DNA of 64,000 bases from Bacillus spongiae (GTDB lineage Bacteria > Bacillota > Bacilli > Bacillales > Bacillaceae_K), in the NCBI RefSeq assembly GCF_037120725.1, contig NZ_JBBAXC010000014.1, positions 1-64,000 on the forward strand. The letters are read 5' to 3'. A program made the position numbers and the translations under genes. How positions within the stretch are numbered: position 1 is the stretch's first letter; every line of letters begins with the position of its first letter. The notes beneath the pieces are model-generated. The model had not been told where the DNA came from. It did not search any database and worked only from the letters and a program-made list of their open reading frames with translations. Of the stretch, positions 28,531 through 37,176 are shown one piece after another.

Positions 28531-28568
28531 GCAAAAAAGAGCATTGATGGTCCATGCTCTTTTTTTGC
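28531..28568. terminator. Bidirectional terminator upstream of the yfhH 3' end
   Basis: A long inverted repeat (GCAAAAAAGAGCAT / ATGCTCTTTTTTTGC) with a 9-base loop and A/T tails on both sides. It lies about 90 bases past yfhH in the minus direction and directly after the 15-bp hairpin in the plus direction. Confidence 0.8.
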
Positions 28569-28660
28569 GAATTAATTTATTGAATATTTACGACAAGGAA
28601 ATTCCTTTCCTTCCAAAAAAGAAGCCATAAATCCTCGCTTGCTTCTTCTTTTCACTTAAT

Positions 28661-28990
28661 TTAAACCACTTTCGCATCTTTTAGCAACGATATTGGAAGT
28701 GCCTCTTCTACGTTAGAGCCTGACAAGCGGAATCCCCAGGCAAATACTCCATTTAAATAATCAATTTTAAAATATTCCCCAGGGGAACCCTTTATTTCAT
28801 ATATTTCTCCTTTTTTAAAATCCGCTGGATCAATTAAATATGATTCAGCCATGTTGGCTTTCCTCTCTAATACGGCAAATTCATTAATCATGCCTAATTG
28901 CTCCGCCTTTCTAGCTTTCTCTTTTAACGAAGCTATTTCCTGTCTTAATTCATTTTCTGACATTTGGCTATACCTTTTCTCTTGTTCCAC
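28661..28990 (-). CDS. yfhH: YfhH (DUF1811) family protein
   Basis: A 109-residue soluble protein. Residues 1-50 are a charged helix (YSQMSENELRQEIASLKEKA). Residues 55-105 form a small beta-rich domain with the family pattern GEIYEIKGSPGEYFKIDYL and GFRLSG. GTG 28990 follows GAGGAGG. Gene order near recX and the SDR gene is that of B. subtilis yfhH. Function unknown. Confidence 0.85.
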   Translation of the reverse strand: MEQEKRYSQMSENELRQEIASLKEKARKAEQLGMINEFAVLERKANMAESYLIDPADFKKGEIYEIKGSPGEYFKIDYLNGVFAWGFRLSGSNVEEALPISLLKDAKVV

Positions 28991-29105
28991 GAAAATTCCT
29001 CCTCAAGATGAAGTGGGATAATAAAAATGATACAATTATTATATCGTAAAATCATTAGTTCTGAAGATAGATTCAGCTAGAACTAACAACAAGGGAGTGC
29101 TAATA

Positions 29106-29774
29106 ATGAAGTCTGTTTTAATAACGGGTGCAAGTTCTGGTCTAGGTAAAGAATTTGCTCTCCTATATAGTGAAAAAGGATATAAAATTTATGCCCATGG
29201 TCGTTCCCATTCTAAATTAGCTACGCTGCAAAATAAAATAGAGAGTTCAGGTGGACAAGTCCAAATTATTACGGCTGATTTATCTGACAGAGATGCTGCT
29301 TCTAGTATATTTGCAGCTGTATCCGATACAGACACAGTCGATATCCTTATCAATAACGCTGGTGTTGGTTATTTTGGCCCACTTTCTACATCAACATCTG
29401 CTGAATTGGAAGAAATGGTCACAACAAACGTTTTTGCACCAATCTCACTCACAAAGGAGTTTATTACTCAATATGACCAGGGGAAAATAGTGAATATCAT
29501 TTCCACTGCCGGACTACGTGGCAAAGTCAATGAGTCATTGTACGTTGCGAGTAAATTTGCATTAAGAGGCTTTGCGGAAAGCATGCAAAAAGAACTCGCT
29601 AGTACAAACATCTCAATTGTCAATGCATATATGGGAGGGATGGATACACCATTTTGGGAAGGAAGCGACCATATTGCTGATCGCTCACGCCTTCGTTCTC
29701 CACGAGAAGTAGCACAATTAATTGTAGAGCGAGCAGAGTCAGAATTAGAAATTATTATAGAGTCGAAAAAATAA
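29106..29774 (+). CDS. Short-chain dehydrogenase/reductase
   Basis: A 222-residue SDR. Nucleotide-binding TGASSGLGKE at residues 6-15, NNAG at about 80, and the catalytic pair in YVASKFALRG. Slightly short for the family, with the C-terminus ending soon after the helix containing AERAESELE. ATG 29106 is preferred over the GTG at 29097 because AAGGGAG then has normal spacing. Substrate not deducible. It converges on recX with a 1-base gap. Confidence 0.85.
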   Translation: MKSVLITGASSGLGKEFALLYSEKGYKIYAHGRSHSKLATLQNKIESSGGQVQIITADLSDRDAASSIFAAVSDTDTVDILINNAGVGYFGPLSTSTSAELEEMVTTNVFAPISLTKEFITQYDQGKIVNIISTAGLRGKVNESLYVASKFALRGFAESMQKELASTNISIVNAYMGGMDTPFWEGSDHIADRSRLRSPREVAQLIVERAESELEIIIESKK

Positions 29775-29775
29775 G

Positions 29776-30576
29776 TTAATCGTTTTTTAATTGTTCTAAT
29801 AGGCGATCAATATCCTCTAATGAAAAGCCCTTTCGATAAAGGGCTGCTTTCATTCTTTGAACATATTCATACCCTTCATACTTTGTACTATATCGCTTAT
29901 GTGCCTTTACCCCTTGATAATATAAGGCATCCCAATTCTCATCCTCATCAGCTTCCACTTTAATTTGGTTGTGGACAGCTTTACTAATCTCAGGTGCATA
30001 GCCTTTTCGTAATAATGTTTGATCAATTTTTTGTTTTTTTTGTAATGGAGACAGTTTACTATTTTTTTTCATTGTTTTTTCTGCAATAACAATGGCCTTA
30101 TCAAGCTCTGCTTCTTTTGTAAAAAGGGACATGACCTCTGCTATAATTGAAGGAGACACTCCCTTTTCAGACAGCTCCTGGCTAACACGCTTTGGCCCCT
30201 TATCTGTTGTCGCAATTTGTGTATTAACAAATGCCGTTGCAAACTCTTGATCGTTAAGGTAGGCATAATGTTTCAGCTTATGTATAGTCTCAGAAATAAC
30301 CTCTTCTTCAATTTCTTTTTTACTTAAATGATCCACTACTTCTTTTTCTGTCCGCATCCGATGACTTAAATATACTAGGCTTATATGAAATGCTTTCTGA
30401 ATATCGTCTTCAAATTGGATTTCATTTAACAGAAGTTCGTCAATTTCCAACCCTTTTTTTAAATTAAAGGAAATAAGAACATTTTCATCAACACTAAATG
30501 CGTATTTTCCATTGATAAAAATATTGTATCGGTCTTGATTTTTTTGTTGAGTCGTTATTTTTGTTATCGTTCGCAC
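29776..30576 (-). CDS. recX: Recombination regulator RecX
   Basis: A 266-residue RecX of the long Bacillus type, built of three-helix RecX repeats (SHRMRTEKEVVDHLSKK, then AYLNDQEFATAFVNTQ and GPKRVSQELSEKGVSP). It modulates RecA filament dynamics during repair and recombination. GTG 30576 follows AGAGGTG. Neighbours yfhF and yfhH agree with B. subtilis recX (yfhG). Confidence 0.92.
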   Translation of the reverse strand: MRTITKITTQQKNQDRYNIFINGKYAFSVDENVLISFNLKKGLEIDELLLNEIQFEDDIQKAFHISLVYLSHRMRTEKEVVDHLSKKEIEEEVISETIHKLKHYAYLNDQEFATAFVNTQIATTDKGPKRVSQELSEKGVSPSIIAEVMSLFTKEAELDKAIVIAEKTMKKNSKLSPLQKKQKIDQTLLRKGYAPEISKAVHNQIKVEADEDENWDALYYQGVKAHKRYSTKYEGYEYVQRMKAALYRKGFSLEDIDRLLEQLKND

Positions 30577-30671
30577 TTTTCTACACCTCTTCTTTACTTT
30601 AACATATTAAGAGAAAGATGATGGCAAGTTATACGTTAAGTTAATGAAAAAAAAGGAGGTCGAGTAGTCAA

Positions 30672-31571
30672 ATGAAGATTGCGATTACTGGCGGTACTGG
30701 CTTTATTGGAAAACATTTAGTGAAAGCACTATTAAAGCACGAACATGAAGTTTATGTACTAACACGGCACCCCTATGAACATTACGATGAAAAAGTAAAG
30801 TACATAGAATGGTTAACAGAGGGTAGTAAGCCAGAAGACTTATTAGTCGGTATCGATGCATTTATTAATTTAGCAGGTGAACCGATTAATAATGGGCGTT
30901 GGACAAAAAAACAAAAAGAAAAGATTATACAATCAAGACGGGAAACAACACGGGAAGTTCTCCGCATCATGGAAGCCCTCCCGATCCCCCCTTCTGTTTT
31001 CATCAATGCCAGTGCAATCGGTTATTATAATGCTTCCAATGAAATGAACTATACAGAATCCTCTACAGAAACGGGAACTGATTTTCTCGCCAATACCGTT
31101 GTCGAATGGGAAACAGAAGCGAGTAAGGCGGAGCAATTACCTTTAAGAGTTGCTTATGCACGATTTGGCATCATCTTGGGTCAAGATGGGGGAGCTCTCC
31201 CCCGAATGGCACTACCATATAAGTTTTTCATTGGAGGTCCTGTCGGTTCAGGAAGACAATGGCTGTCATGGATTCATATCGAAGACGTCTGTAAAGCAAT
31301 TATTTTTATTTTAAATCATTCCATAAAGGGTCCTGTTAATATTGTGGCTCCAAATCCTCTGCAAATGGATGAATTTGGCCATATTTTAGGACAAGTTATT
31401 CAACGTCCACATTGGTTACCTGTACCATCCCCAGTAATGAAAGCTGTACTCGGTGAAATGAGTACACTTGTTTTAGATGGACAAAAAGTAATACCAGAGG
31501 TGTTATTAAAAAATGGATTTGACTTTTCGTATCCCACTCTTAAACCTGCACTAAAAGACCTACTTCAGTAA
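30672..31571 (+). CDS. yfhF: NAD-dependent epimerase-like protein YfhF (TIGR01777 family)
   Basis: A 299-residue extended SDR. The N-terminal Rossmann motif is TGGTGFIGKHL. The family signature INLAGEPINNGRWTKKQKE and the SAIGYYN block follow, and a C-terminal DUF1731 segment (LGEMSTLVLDGQKVIPEVL) closes the protein. AAAAGGAGGT precedes the ATG. Divergent from recX. Substrate unknown; E. coli YfcH and plant SulA-like proteins are relatives. Confidence 0.9.
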   Translation: MKIAITGGTGFIGKHLVKALLKHEHEVYVLTRHPYEHYDEKVKYIEWLTEGSKPEDLLVGIDAFINLAGEPINNGRWTKKQKEKIIQSRRETTREVLRIMEALPIPPSVFINASAIGYYNASNEMNYTESSTETGTDFLANTVVEWETEASKAEQLPLRVAYARFGIILGQDGGALPRMALPYKFFIGGPVGSGRQWLSWIHIEDVCKAIIFILNHSIKGPVNIVAPNPLQMDEFGHILGQVIQRPHWLPVPSPVMKAVLGEMSTLVLDGQKVIPEVLLKNGFDFSYPTLKPALKDLLQ

Positions 31572-31630
31572 GGTATGATTCCTGTTATTTAAGGAAAAAA
31601 TAGGGAGGAATACATACGAAAGGAAGTTTG

Positions 31631-31759
31631 ATGATGGATAAGAAAAAGAAGAGGGACAAAACCAAATCTACACTTTCAAGTGCTCAAGAGGTAACCTATT
31701 CTCGCGAATTTAAAATGGCGGACCGTGCAGGTGGTTATGCACCTAAAAAACCTTTATAG
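31631..31759 (+). CDS. yfhE: YfhE family small protein
   Basis: A 42-residue basic protein: MMDKKKKRDKTKSTLSSAQE, VTYSREFKMADRAGG, then YAPKKPL. It matches the YfhE family in sequence and position after yfhF. A second ATG at 31634 may be the true start (GGAAG then has better spacing). It is followed at once by a terminator. Function unknown. Confidence 0.8.
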   Translation: MMDKKKKRDKTKSTLSSAQEVTYSREFKMADRAGGYAPKKPL

Positions 31760-31790
31760 GATAACAATTCAATAGTTGAAAATAATAAAA

Positions 31791-31821
31791 TCAGAAAGCA
31801 AAAGCTTTCTGATTTTATTTT
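31791..31821 (+). terminator. Terminator between yfhE and yfhD
   Basis: A 9-bp stem (TCAGAAAGC / GCTTTCTGA) with an AAAA loop and TTTTATTTT tail. Confidence 0.88.
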
Positions 31822-31839
31822 CTGATAGGAGGCGTTCAA

Positions 31840-32019
31840 ATGGGACGTGCACATAAACATAAAACACGTGATAAGAACAAAAATTCATTGCCCCAAGTAC
31901 CACAAAATTTAAAAACACAAACATATGATGAAGAATTTTCTGGTGAAGAAGCTTCACTAGAGGCCCAAGCAAGAGCAAATGCAGCAAACCAAAGAATACA
32001 AACGAAAAGAAAGAAATAA
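31840..32019 (+). CDS. yfhD: YfhD family small protein
   Basis: A 59-residue hydrophilic protein (MGRAHKHKTRDKNKNSLPQV start, acidic YDEEFSGEEASLEAQ middle, basic RIQTKRKK end), of the YfhD family. AGGAGG lies about five bases upstream of the ATG. The stop codon at 32017-32019 directly abuts the first structured repeat, so the repeat array forms its 3' untranslated region. Function unknown. Confidence 0.85.
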   Translation: MGRAHKHKTRDKNKNSLPQVPQNLKTQTYDEEFSGEEASLEAQARANAANQRIQTKRKK

Positions 32020-32138
32020 GAAAAGCGGAGGAGGCTCGCTCTGGGGCGACAGGCAACTGACGCAACACGCAGAAGGTCCTGACCTTCGGAGTGGGATGGC
32101 AGTTGACCCCGAGCCACAAGCTGACGGAGCTAGACAAT
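32020..32138 (+). repeat. Structured intergenic repeat, type A copy 1
   Basis: About 119 bases starting GAAAAGCGGAGGAGGCTC and ending GGAGCTAGACAATAA. It can fold as an extended hairpin: GGCTC (32033-32037) with GAGCC (32111-32115), GGGG (32043-32046) with CCCC (32107-32110), CAACTG (32054-32059) with CAGTTG (32100-32105), and an apical stem GAAGGTC-ct-GACCTTC (32072-32087). The GC content is clearly above the flanks. It begins right after the yfhD stop. Confidence 0.85.
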
Positions 32139-32288
32139 AAGAAAAGCGGAACAGCCCGTTCAGCAACGTATAAACTTGTACCGCTCCGCACGAGATAAAG
32201 GAAACACGAATTTCGAAGAAATTTGATGTTGACTTATCGTAAGGAGGAGAGGACAAGTTTACTAGGCGCTGGGCTGTGGAGCTAGACG
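32139..32288 (+). repeat. Structured intergenic repeat, type B copy 1
   Basis: About 150 bases from AAGAAAAGCGGAACAGCCCG to GGAGCTAGACGAC. Nested stems: ACAGCCC (32151-32157) with GGGCTGT (32271-32277), and TAAACTTG (32171-32178) with CAAGTTTA (32254-32261). The inner CGATAAG arm seen in copies 2 and 3 is replaced here by a short AATTTC-gaa-GAAATT hairpin, while its partner CTTATCG (32232-32238) remains. Confidence 0.85.
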
Positions 32289-32408
32289 ACAAGAAAAGCG
32301 GAGGAGGCTCGCTCTGGGGCGACAGGCAACTGACGCAACACGCAGGAAATCCTGATTTCCGGAGTGGGGTGGCAGTTGACCCCGAGCCACAAGCCGACGG
32401 AGCTAGAC
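32289..32408 (+). repeat. Structured intergenic repeat, type A copy 2
   Basis: Nearly identical to copy 1 apart from the apical hairpin, which here is GGAAATC-ct-GATTTCC (32345-32360). The changes relative to copy 1 keep every base pair. The rest of the stem (GGCTC/GAGCC, GGGG/CCCC, CAACTG/CAGTTG) is unchanged. Confidence 0.88.
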
Positions 32409-32530
32409 AACATTAAGGAACGAAGGCTAAGTTCGTGACGTCCTGTCACAACGCCTTCATGACCTACATCCTGTAGGCCTAAGCAGAGTCAGGTCGCCCA
32501 GCAGCGACAAGCATTTGGCGAAGCACGTAG
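32409..32530 (+). repeat. Repeat tail: type C unit and a further fragment
   Basis: The type C unit (CATTAAGGAACGAAGGCTAA ... CCTGTAGGCCTAAGC, about 32411-32477) recurs three times in the second array near 45.4-45.8 kb. It is followed by a fragment with GTCGCCCAGCAGCGACAAGC (about 32491-32510), seen once in this window. Confidence 0.75.
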
Positions 32531-32543
32531 AAAATCTGTAAAT

Positions 32544-32590
32544 GAAAAGAATCCATTTTTATAAAGACTACTCAAAAATGGATTCTTTTC
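32544..32590. terminator. Long bidirectional terminator after the first repeat array
   Basis: A perfect 17-bp inverted repeat (GAAAAGAATCCATTTTT with AAAAATGGATTCTTTTC) and a 13-base loop. It separates the array from the convergent serine-hydrolase-like gene. Confidence 0.85.
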
Positions 32591-32632
32591 TGCATCTTTT
32601 TTAATTACAGCACCTATAGGTGTCACTCTAGT

Positions 32633-33661
32633 TTATTCAGAAAGCATAGTTAAACTAGAAACAGCTAGGTTACCAAAATTATGTATATCTTGTATGTGGT
32701 CCAGATGCTCATTCTCATATGTATATAAACTATTGTACATTCTTACAGCAACAGCATTTAATTTTGGAATAACAAGGCAAGAACAACCTGATGCACCTAA
32801 TATTTGATAACTTCCTTCAGGTAAATCTGTACCCAGTTCATCATAATCACAAGAAACGTTTGGATCCTTCACCCACCAGAAAAAACCAAATTTCGGCAAT
32901 GTACTTGGGACTGATATAGGGCTTTGAATCGTTGTAGCAAGCTCAAAAACCTCTCTAGGAATGATCTGTTTCCCACCAATATACCCTTTATTTAAATGTA
33001 AATTCCCCCAAAAAGCCAGCTCTCTTGCACTTACATACAAATTTCTTTCGTCTCCATCATTAGAGCCAATTCTTAATGAAGGAAAGCTATTTGGAGAATG
33101 GATATCACATACTAAAGTACTTTTACCTTCTGTTGCCCATTCTGTACTTTTCCAGCCTAGAGGTTGGAATACTTGATCAGTAAGAATTTGATTGACAGTT
33201 TTTCCAGTAGCTTTTTTAAGTATTTTTGCCAACAAATCAGGGCGCTTCCCTTCAATATTGGTTCCTACATCAAATATTCGTTTGACTTCTTTATTTTGGA
33301 TTTTTAATCCAGTGCATCTTGTTAAAAGATGCCTAATAGTCGTTTCTCCTAAGATTTCTTTATCAAGTTCAGTTAAATACTTAGAAATTTTATCATCAAG
33401 AGTTAAATATCCGTCATAAACAGCTATTGCTACTGCTAAGCCTACATAAGTTACTCTAGTCGAATAGACATTAAATTGTGAAGAACAATCAATATTCTTT
33501 GCACCCTTTTCAAAGTGGTGGGTACCTGCATACCACTCATGTACAATCTCATTATCCTTTATAATAACTAACGCTCCACCAGATGCATGCATTTCTTTTC
33601 TTGTTTTCTCGGAGTATGCTGTTATCTCTTTAAAAACATCTTTCGTTATGGTTCTGCTCAC
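32633..33661 (-). CDS. Serine hydrolase-like protein (beta-lactamase family) lacking the SxxK lysine
   Basis: A 342-residue cytoplasmic protein of the class C beta-lactamase-like family, with no signal peptide. Where active relatives read S-x-x-K, this protein reads NVYSTRVTYVGLAVA (about residues 63-77), so the general-base Lys is Val. The second motif region YVSARELAFWG and a late GASGCSC block (in place of HxG) are also atypical. It probably keeps the fold but not ordinary hydrolase chemistry, or it is at an early stage of decay. The frame is open throughout. Immediately beyond its 3' end lies the first repeat array. Confidence 0.8.
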   Translation of the reverse strand: MSRTITKDVFKEITAYSEKTRKEMHASGGALVIIKDNEIVHEWYAGTHHFEKGAKNIDCSSQFNVYSTRVTYVGLAVAIAVYDGYLTLDDKISKYLTELDKEILGETTIRHLLTRCTGLKIQNKEVKRIFDVGTNIEGKRPDLLAKILKKATGKTVNQILTDQVFQPLGWKSTEWATEGKSTLVCDIHSPNSFPSLRIGSNDGDERNLYVSARELAFWGNLHLNKGYIGGKQIIPREVFELATTIQSPISVPSTLPKFGFFWWVKDPNVSCDYDELGTDLPEGSYQILGASGCSCLVIPKLNAVAVRMYNSLYTYENEHLDHIQDIHNFGNLAVSSLTMLSE

Positions 33662-34068
33662 TTATGTTTTCCGCCCTTCTTCCAAATCAATTAGTCGTTA
33701 TTGTATTTCCGTAACAAATATACTATTATACAAGCTAATAATTACTACCTGGACAGTCTTTCTTTCAGTATCTAAAATGCATGTTCGAACAATCAAATGA
33801 ATGCAATTGGAAACAATTCCGATTGGAACCATCTGCATGGCTTGCTCCAATAACCATTACTCTATGATCAATGGTCTTATCCGTCTACTTTTCATAATGT
33901 ATAAAAATGACGCCTTTTCCAAGGAAGGGCGCCATTTTGTGAAAGATTCACCAGAAAGCAAAACGTGATATGCATACTCTTTATAGAGAATTGCTGTTAG
34001 TTAATTTTAGATACCAAAAAGTGAAATTGGTGAACTTTAGGGTTAATCCGACGCTTATATTATCGCTT
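33662..34068. other. Gene-free spacer
   Basis: No ORF with support on either strand, apart from the terminator at 33904-33938. The promoter of the serine-hydrolase-like gene must lie in the first part. Confidence 0.6.
33904..33938 (-). terminator. Terminator of the zinc-ribbon/S4 gene
   Basis: A long stem AAAATG-a-CGCCTTTTCC paired with GGAAGGGCG-c-CATTTT (some G-T pairs). On the minus strand it ends in CATTTTTATAC. Confidence 0.7.
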
Positions 34069-34566
34069 TTAAATAATATTTACTAAAATTCGGTCTCCAC
34101 AACGTAATCTTGAACTCGGTTTTACATTTTTTCCATTCAGTAGAATCCAACCATCTTTTATGTTTCTTACAATATTGTTCCTGCTAATATCCATGAATCT
34201 TTCTGATAGTACTTTATCAATTCGAAAATCACCAATTACTTGATCAATCGTAATTTCAATACGATCAACCTGTGAATTAATAAGTGATTTTAAACAAATT
34301 GGAGTGTCATCAGTACTATTTTCGTAACTCTCATACAACCTCACATGATCGGTAAAACTCTTATAAGTTTCAAGTTTTTTATTCCAAGTATGATTTCTCT
34401 CGCACTTAAAGATTGCGTATCGGTAAATATTTTTTCCATTAGCATTATGACGTCTAATTAATGTGTCTGTAAAAGTTGAATCTTTACCACAGGTGGAACA
34501 ATGACGAATTTCTTTTATAACATCATTAATATTTATTAAACTCCAATTTATCTGCTTTAAACTCAA
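34069..34566 (-). CDS. Zinc-ribbon plus S4-like RNA-binding domain protein
   Basis: About 165 residues. The N-terminal region has CSTC (about residues 24-27) and a later C-x4-H pair (KCERNHTW), suggesting a zinc ribbon. The last ~55 residues (FRIDKVLSERFMDISRNNI, NIKDGWILLNGKNVKPSS, LRCGDRILVNI) match the S4 RNA-binding fold of pseudouridine synthases and ribosomal protein S4. TTG 34566 is preceded by GAGGTG at six bases and gives MSLKQINW. No catalytic domain is attached. A role in RNA or ribosome binding is inferred. Confidence 0.7.
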   Translation of the reverse strand: MSLKQINWSLININDVIKEIRHCSTCGKDSTFTDTLIRRHNANGKNIYRYAIFKCERNHTWNKKLETYKSFTDHVRLYESYENSTDDTPICLKSLINSQVDRIEITIDQVIGDFRIDKVLSERFMDISRNNIVRNIKDGWILLNGKNVKPSSRLRCGDRILVNII

Positions 34567-34602
34567 TTTCTTCACCTCGTATAAGATAAAGAAACGAAAC
34601 AT

Positions 34603-35025
34603 CTACAAGGGAAAATTTATAGTATGATATTGTAAAAAAAATAAAAAAAGCCTCCCCAACGGTGAGAGAACTTAGAACAATCAAACTACATTTATTCGTT
34701 CCGTTCCTTTGTAATGGGATAAAAAGACAGACTACTCCTAAGAGAAATACCACTGTATTTCAAAGAAGCACTATCCAGTTTGTTGATCCATTACAAAGTA
34801 GATGTTGGCATAAACAGAACCTAACCCTTTCTCCATGTAGACTTAATTTTATCTTACCATTACTAGTAATCATTTCCAAGCTTTTTTCCTCATTAGCAAT
34901 AGCCTAAACCTTCCTGTACACTCATTACTCCGATAAAAATGAAACGAAGTTAGTAGAATTCCTACCGGCCAAATACATATCCATAAGTAACCATAAAGAT
35001 AGGCAAAATCTCTAAAGTAAAAAAA
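34603..35025. other. Gene-free spacer upstream of the S4 protein
   Basis: No supported gene. An imperfect inverted repeat (CTTTGTAATGGGAT near 34708 and ATCCATTACAAAG near 34785) spans about 90 bases. ORFs here lack ribosome binding sites and recognisable protein sequence. Confidence 0.5.
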
Positions 35026-35068
35026 TCAACGGCCATTTTCCGATAAACGATCGAAAAATGGCCGTTGA
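35026..35068 (-). terminator. Terminator of htpG
   Basis: A 14-bp stem (TCAACGGCCATTTT / AAAATGGCCGTTGA) with an internal CGAT/ATCG pairing, ending on the minus strand in TTTTTTTAC, about 25 bases after the htpG stop. Confidence 0.85.
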
Positions 35069-35091
35069 TTGTCTACATATTTCCCTTTATA

Positions 35092-36972
35092 TTACACCAT
35101 TACTTTACAAATATTATTTGTAAACTCTACCGGATCCTGTATCGGTAATCCTTCAATTAGTAATGCTTGGTTATATAAAAGATTTGTATATAGCTTCAAT
35201 GTTTCTTGATCTTTTTCGTAAGCATTTTTTAATGATGTGAATACTTCATGGTTCACGTTAATCTCAAGAATTTTATCCGCTTTTACATTTTGATTATCTG
35301 GCATTGCATTCAAGATTTTTTCCATTTCGATTGACACTTCTCCCTCTGTCGATAGACAGACAGGGTGATTCTTTAGCCTCTTGGATACTTTTACATCTTT
35401 TACTTGGTCTGTTAGTACATTTTTCATAAAAGTAAAAATTTCTTTATATTCGTTCTCATTTTCATCAGAATCATTTTTCTTATCATCTGTATCAATACCT
35501 AAATCTCCGCTAGCTACCGACTTAAATTCTTTCTCTTTATAGTTCGTTAGCATACGAATCGCAAATTCATCAATATCCTCATTGAAATATAAAATCTCAT
35601 AGCCAGAATCAGCCACTAGCTCAGTTTGAGGCATTTTCTCAATTCTTTCGTACGACTCTCCTGAAGCAAAATAAATATACTTTTGATCTTCAGGCATTCT
35701 CGAAACATACTCATCTAATGTTACAAGCTTTTTCTCCTTGGAGGAATAAAACATTAAAAGGTCTTGTAAAAGGTCTTTATTAGCACCAAAGTCACTATAT
35801 ACCCCATATTTTAGTTGACGACCAAATTCCTTATAGAACTGATCGTACTGTTCACGCTCATTTTTCAAAAGAGTTTTTAACTGATTGGTGATTTTATTTT
35901 TAATGTTTTTTGCAATAAATTGTAATTGGCGATCTTGCTGTAAAATTTCACGAGAAATATTTAATGATAAGTCTTCCGAATCCACCATTCCTTTTACAAA
36001 GCTATAAAAGTCAGGGAGCAAATCAGCACACTTATCCATAATGAGGACACCATTTGAATATAGCTCTAGCCCTTTTTCATACTCTTTGGAGTAATAATCA
36101 AATGGAATCTTCTCAGGAATATAAAGAATGGCATTATAGCGAACAGCACCGTCTACACTAATATGAATATGCTTTAAAGGCTTATCAAAACCGTAGTGTT
36201 TTTCCGTATAGAATTGCTCATAATCTTCCGTAGTAAGCTCATTTTTATTCTTTTTCCAGATAGGTACCATACTGTTGATGGTATCTTCTTCCTGATATTG
36301 CTCAAGCTCATTTTCATCGTCAGCTTTTGGCTTACTTTTCGTAACATCCATTTTAATTGGGTAGCGAATAAAATCAGAGTATTTTTTGATAATACCTTTT
36401 AGGCGATTCTCTTCTAAATACTCATCAAATTGCTCATCTTCCGTATTTTCTTTAAGCTTAAGGGTGATTTCTGTTCCAATTGGCGCACCATCTACTTCTT
36501 CAATTGTATACCCTTCCGTACCTGTTGATTCCCATTTATAGCCCTTGTCATTTCCTAATGCTCGGCTAATTACTGTTACAACATCCGCAACCATAAACGC
36601 TGAATAAAAGCCGACACCAAATTGACCAATAATATCATGTCCATCCTTTAATTCCGTTTCTTTTTTGAAAGACAAGGAGCCACTTTTTGCAATGGTCCCG
36701 AGGTTGTTCTCTAGCTCCTCCTTCGTCATTCCAATCCCTGTATCGGAAATTTTAAGCGTACCATTCTCTTTATTAGCACTAATTTTAATAAAATAACTAT
36801 CCTTGTCAAAGCTTAACGAATCGTCTGTTAATGCTTTATAGTAAATTTTATCAATGGCATCACTTGAATTCGAAATTAATTCTCGTAAAAAAATCTCCTT
36901 TTGAGAATAGATGGAATTAATCATCATTTCTAAAAGGCGCTTTGATTCCGCTTTAAATTGTTTCTTTGCCAT
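35092..36972 (-). CDS. htpG: Molecular chaperone HtpG (Hsp90)
   Basis: A 626-residue bacterial Hsp90. The N-terminal GHKL ATPase domain has [33 protein letters not shown] and the catalytic Glu. The middle domain has the [10 protein letters not shown] arginine loop, and the dimerisation domain is at the C-terminus. ATG 36972 ([10 protein letters not shown]) follows GGAGGGAG by about seven bases. It is monocistronic. A perfect CIRCE operator overlaps the transcription start region, so HrcA control is expected, unlike B. subtilis htpG, which lacks CIRCE. Confidence 0.96.
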   Translation of the reverse strand: MAKKQFKAESKRLLEMMINSIYSQKEIFLRELISNSSDAIDKIYYKALTDDSLSFDKDSYFIKISANKENGTLKISDTGIGMTKEELENNLGTIAKSGSLSFKKETELKDGHDIIGQFGVGFYSAFMVADVVTVISRALGNDKGYKWESTGTEGYTIEEVDGAPIGTEITLKLKENTEDEQFDEYLEENRLKGIIKKYSDFIRYPIKMDVTKSKPKADDENELEQYQEEDTINSMVPIWKKNKNELTTEDYEQFYTEKHYGFDKPLKHIHISVDGAVRYNAILYIPEKIPFDYYSKEYEKGLELYSNGVLIMDKCADLLPDFYSFVKGMVDSEDLSLNISREILQQDRQLQFIAKNIKNKITNQLKTLLKNEREQYDQFYKEFGRQLKYGVYSDFGANKDLLQDLLMFYSSKEKKLVTLDEYVSRMPEDQKYIYFASGESYERIEKMPQTELVADSGYEILYFNEDIDEFAIRMLTNYKEKEFKSVASGDLGIDTDDKKNDSDENENEYKEIFTFMKNVLTDQVKDVKVSKRLKNHPVCLSTEGEVSIEMEKILNAMPDNQNVKADKILEINVNHEVFTSLKNAYEKDQETLKLYTNLLYNQALLIEGLPIQDPVEFTNNICKVMV

Positions 36973-37008
36973 ATAAATCTCTCCCTCCAAATATGTAGGA
37001 CAAACGTT

Positions 37009-37035
37009 TTAGCACTCTAATTCAAAGAGTGCTAA
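37009..37035 (-). promoter_or_regulatory. CIRCE operator (HrcA binding site) of htpG
   Basis: TTAGCACTC - 9 bases - GAGTGCTAA, an exact match to the CIRCE consensus, located between the predicted -10 box and the htpG ribosome binding site. HrcA bound here represses until heat shock titrates GroEL. Confidence 0.95.
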
Positions 37036-37042
37036 TACTATT

Positions 37043-37071
37043 TAAATACCATATCGCCTAAATTGTGTCAA
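37043..37071 (-). promoter_or_regulatory. Sigma-A promoter of htpG
   Basis: -35 TTGACA (37066-37071), 17-bp spacer and -10 TATTTA (37043-37048) on the minus strand, ending seven bases before CIRCE. Confidence 0.75.
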
Positions 37072-37176
37072 CTCTACTCATCATAAACAGCGGTTAACCA
37101 CATACCAGCTTTATTGTTATTGACTGCTGATGAAAAAAAATTGTCCTTTCGTCCTTAAACCAACTATATTTTTTTG

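Noticed and set aside
28442-28630. 62-codon plus-strand frame
   Set aside because: It is made of the 15-bp hairpin and a terminator; no ribosome binding site.
31769-32292. Several minus-strand frames with cysteine- and serine-rich products
   Set aside because: They exist only because the GC-richer repeat array and the yfhD region happen to lack stops; they have no start signals and repeat whenever the array repeats.
34526-34753. 75-codon minus-strand frame before the S4 gene
   Set aside because: Out of frame with the S4 protein, crosses its promoter region and has no recognised family.
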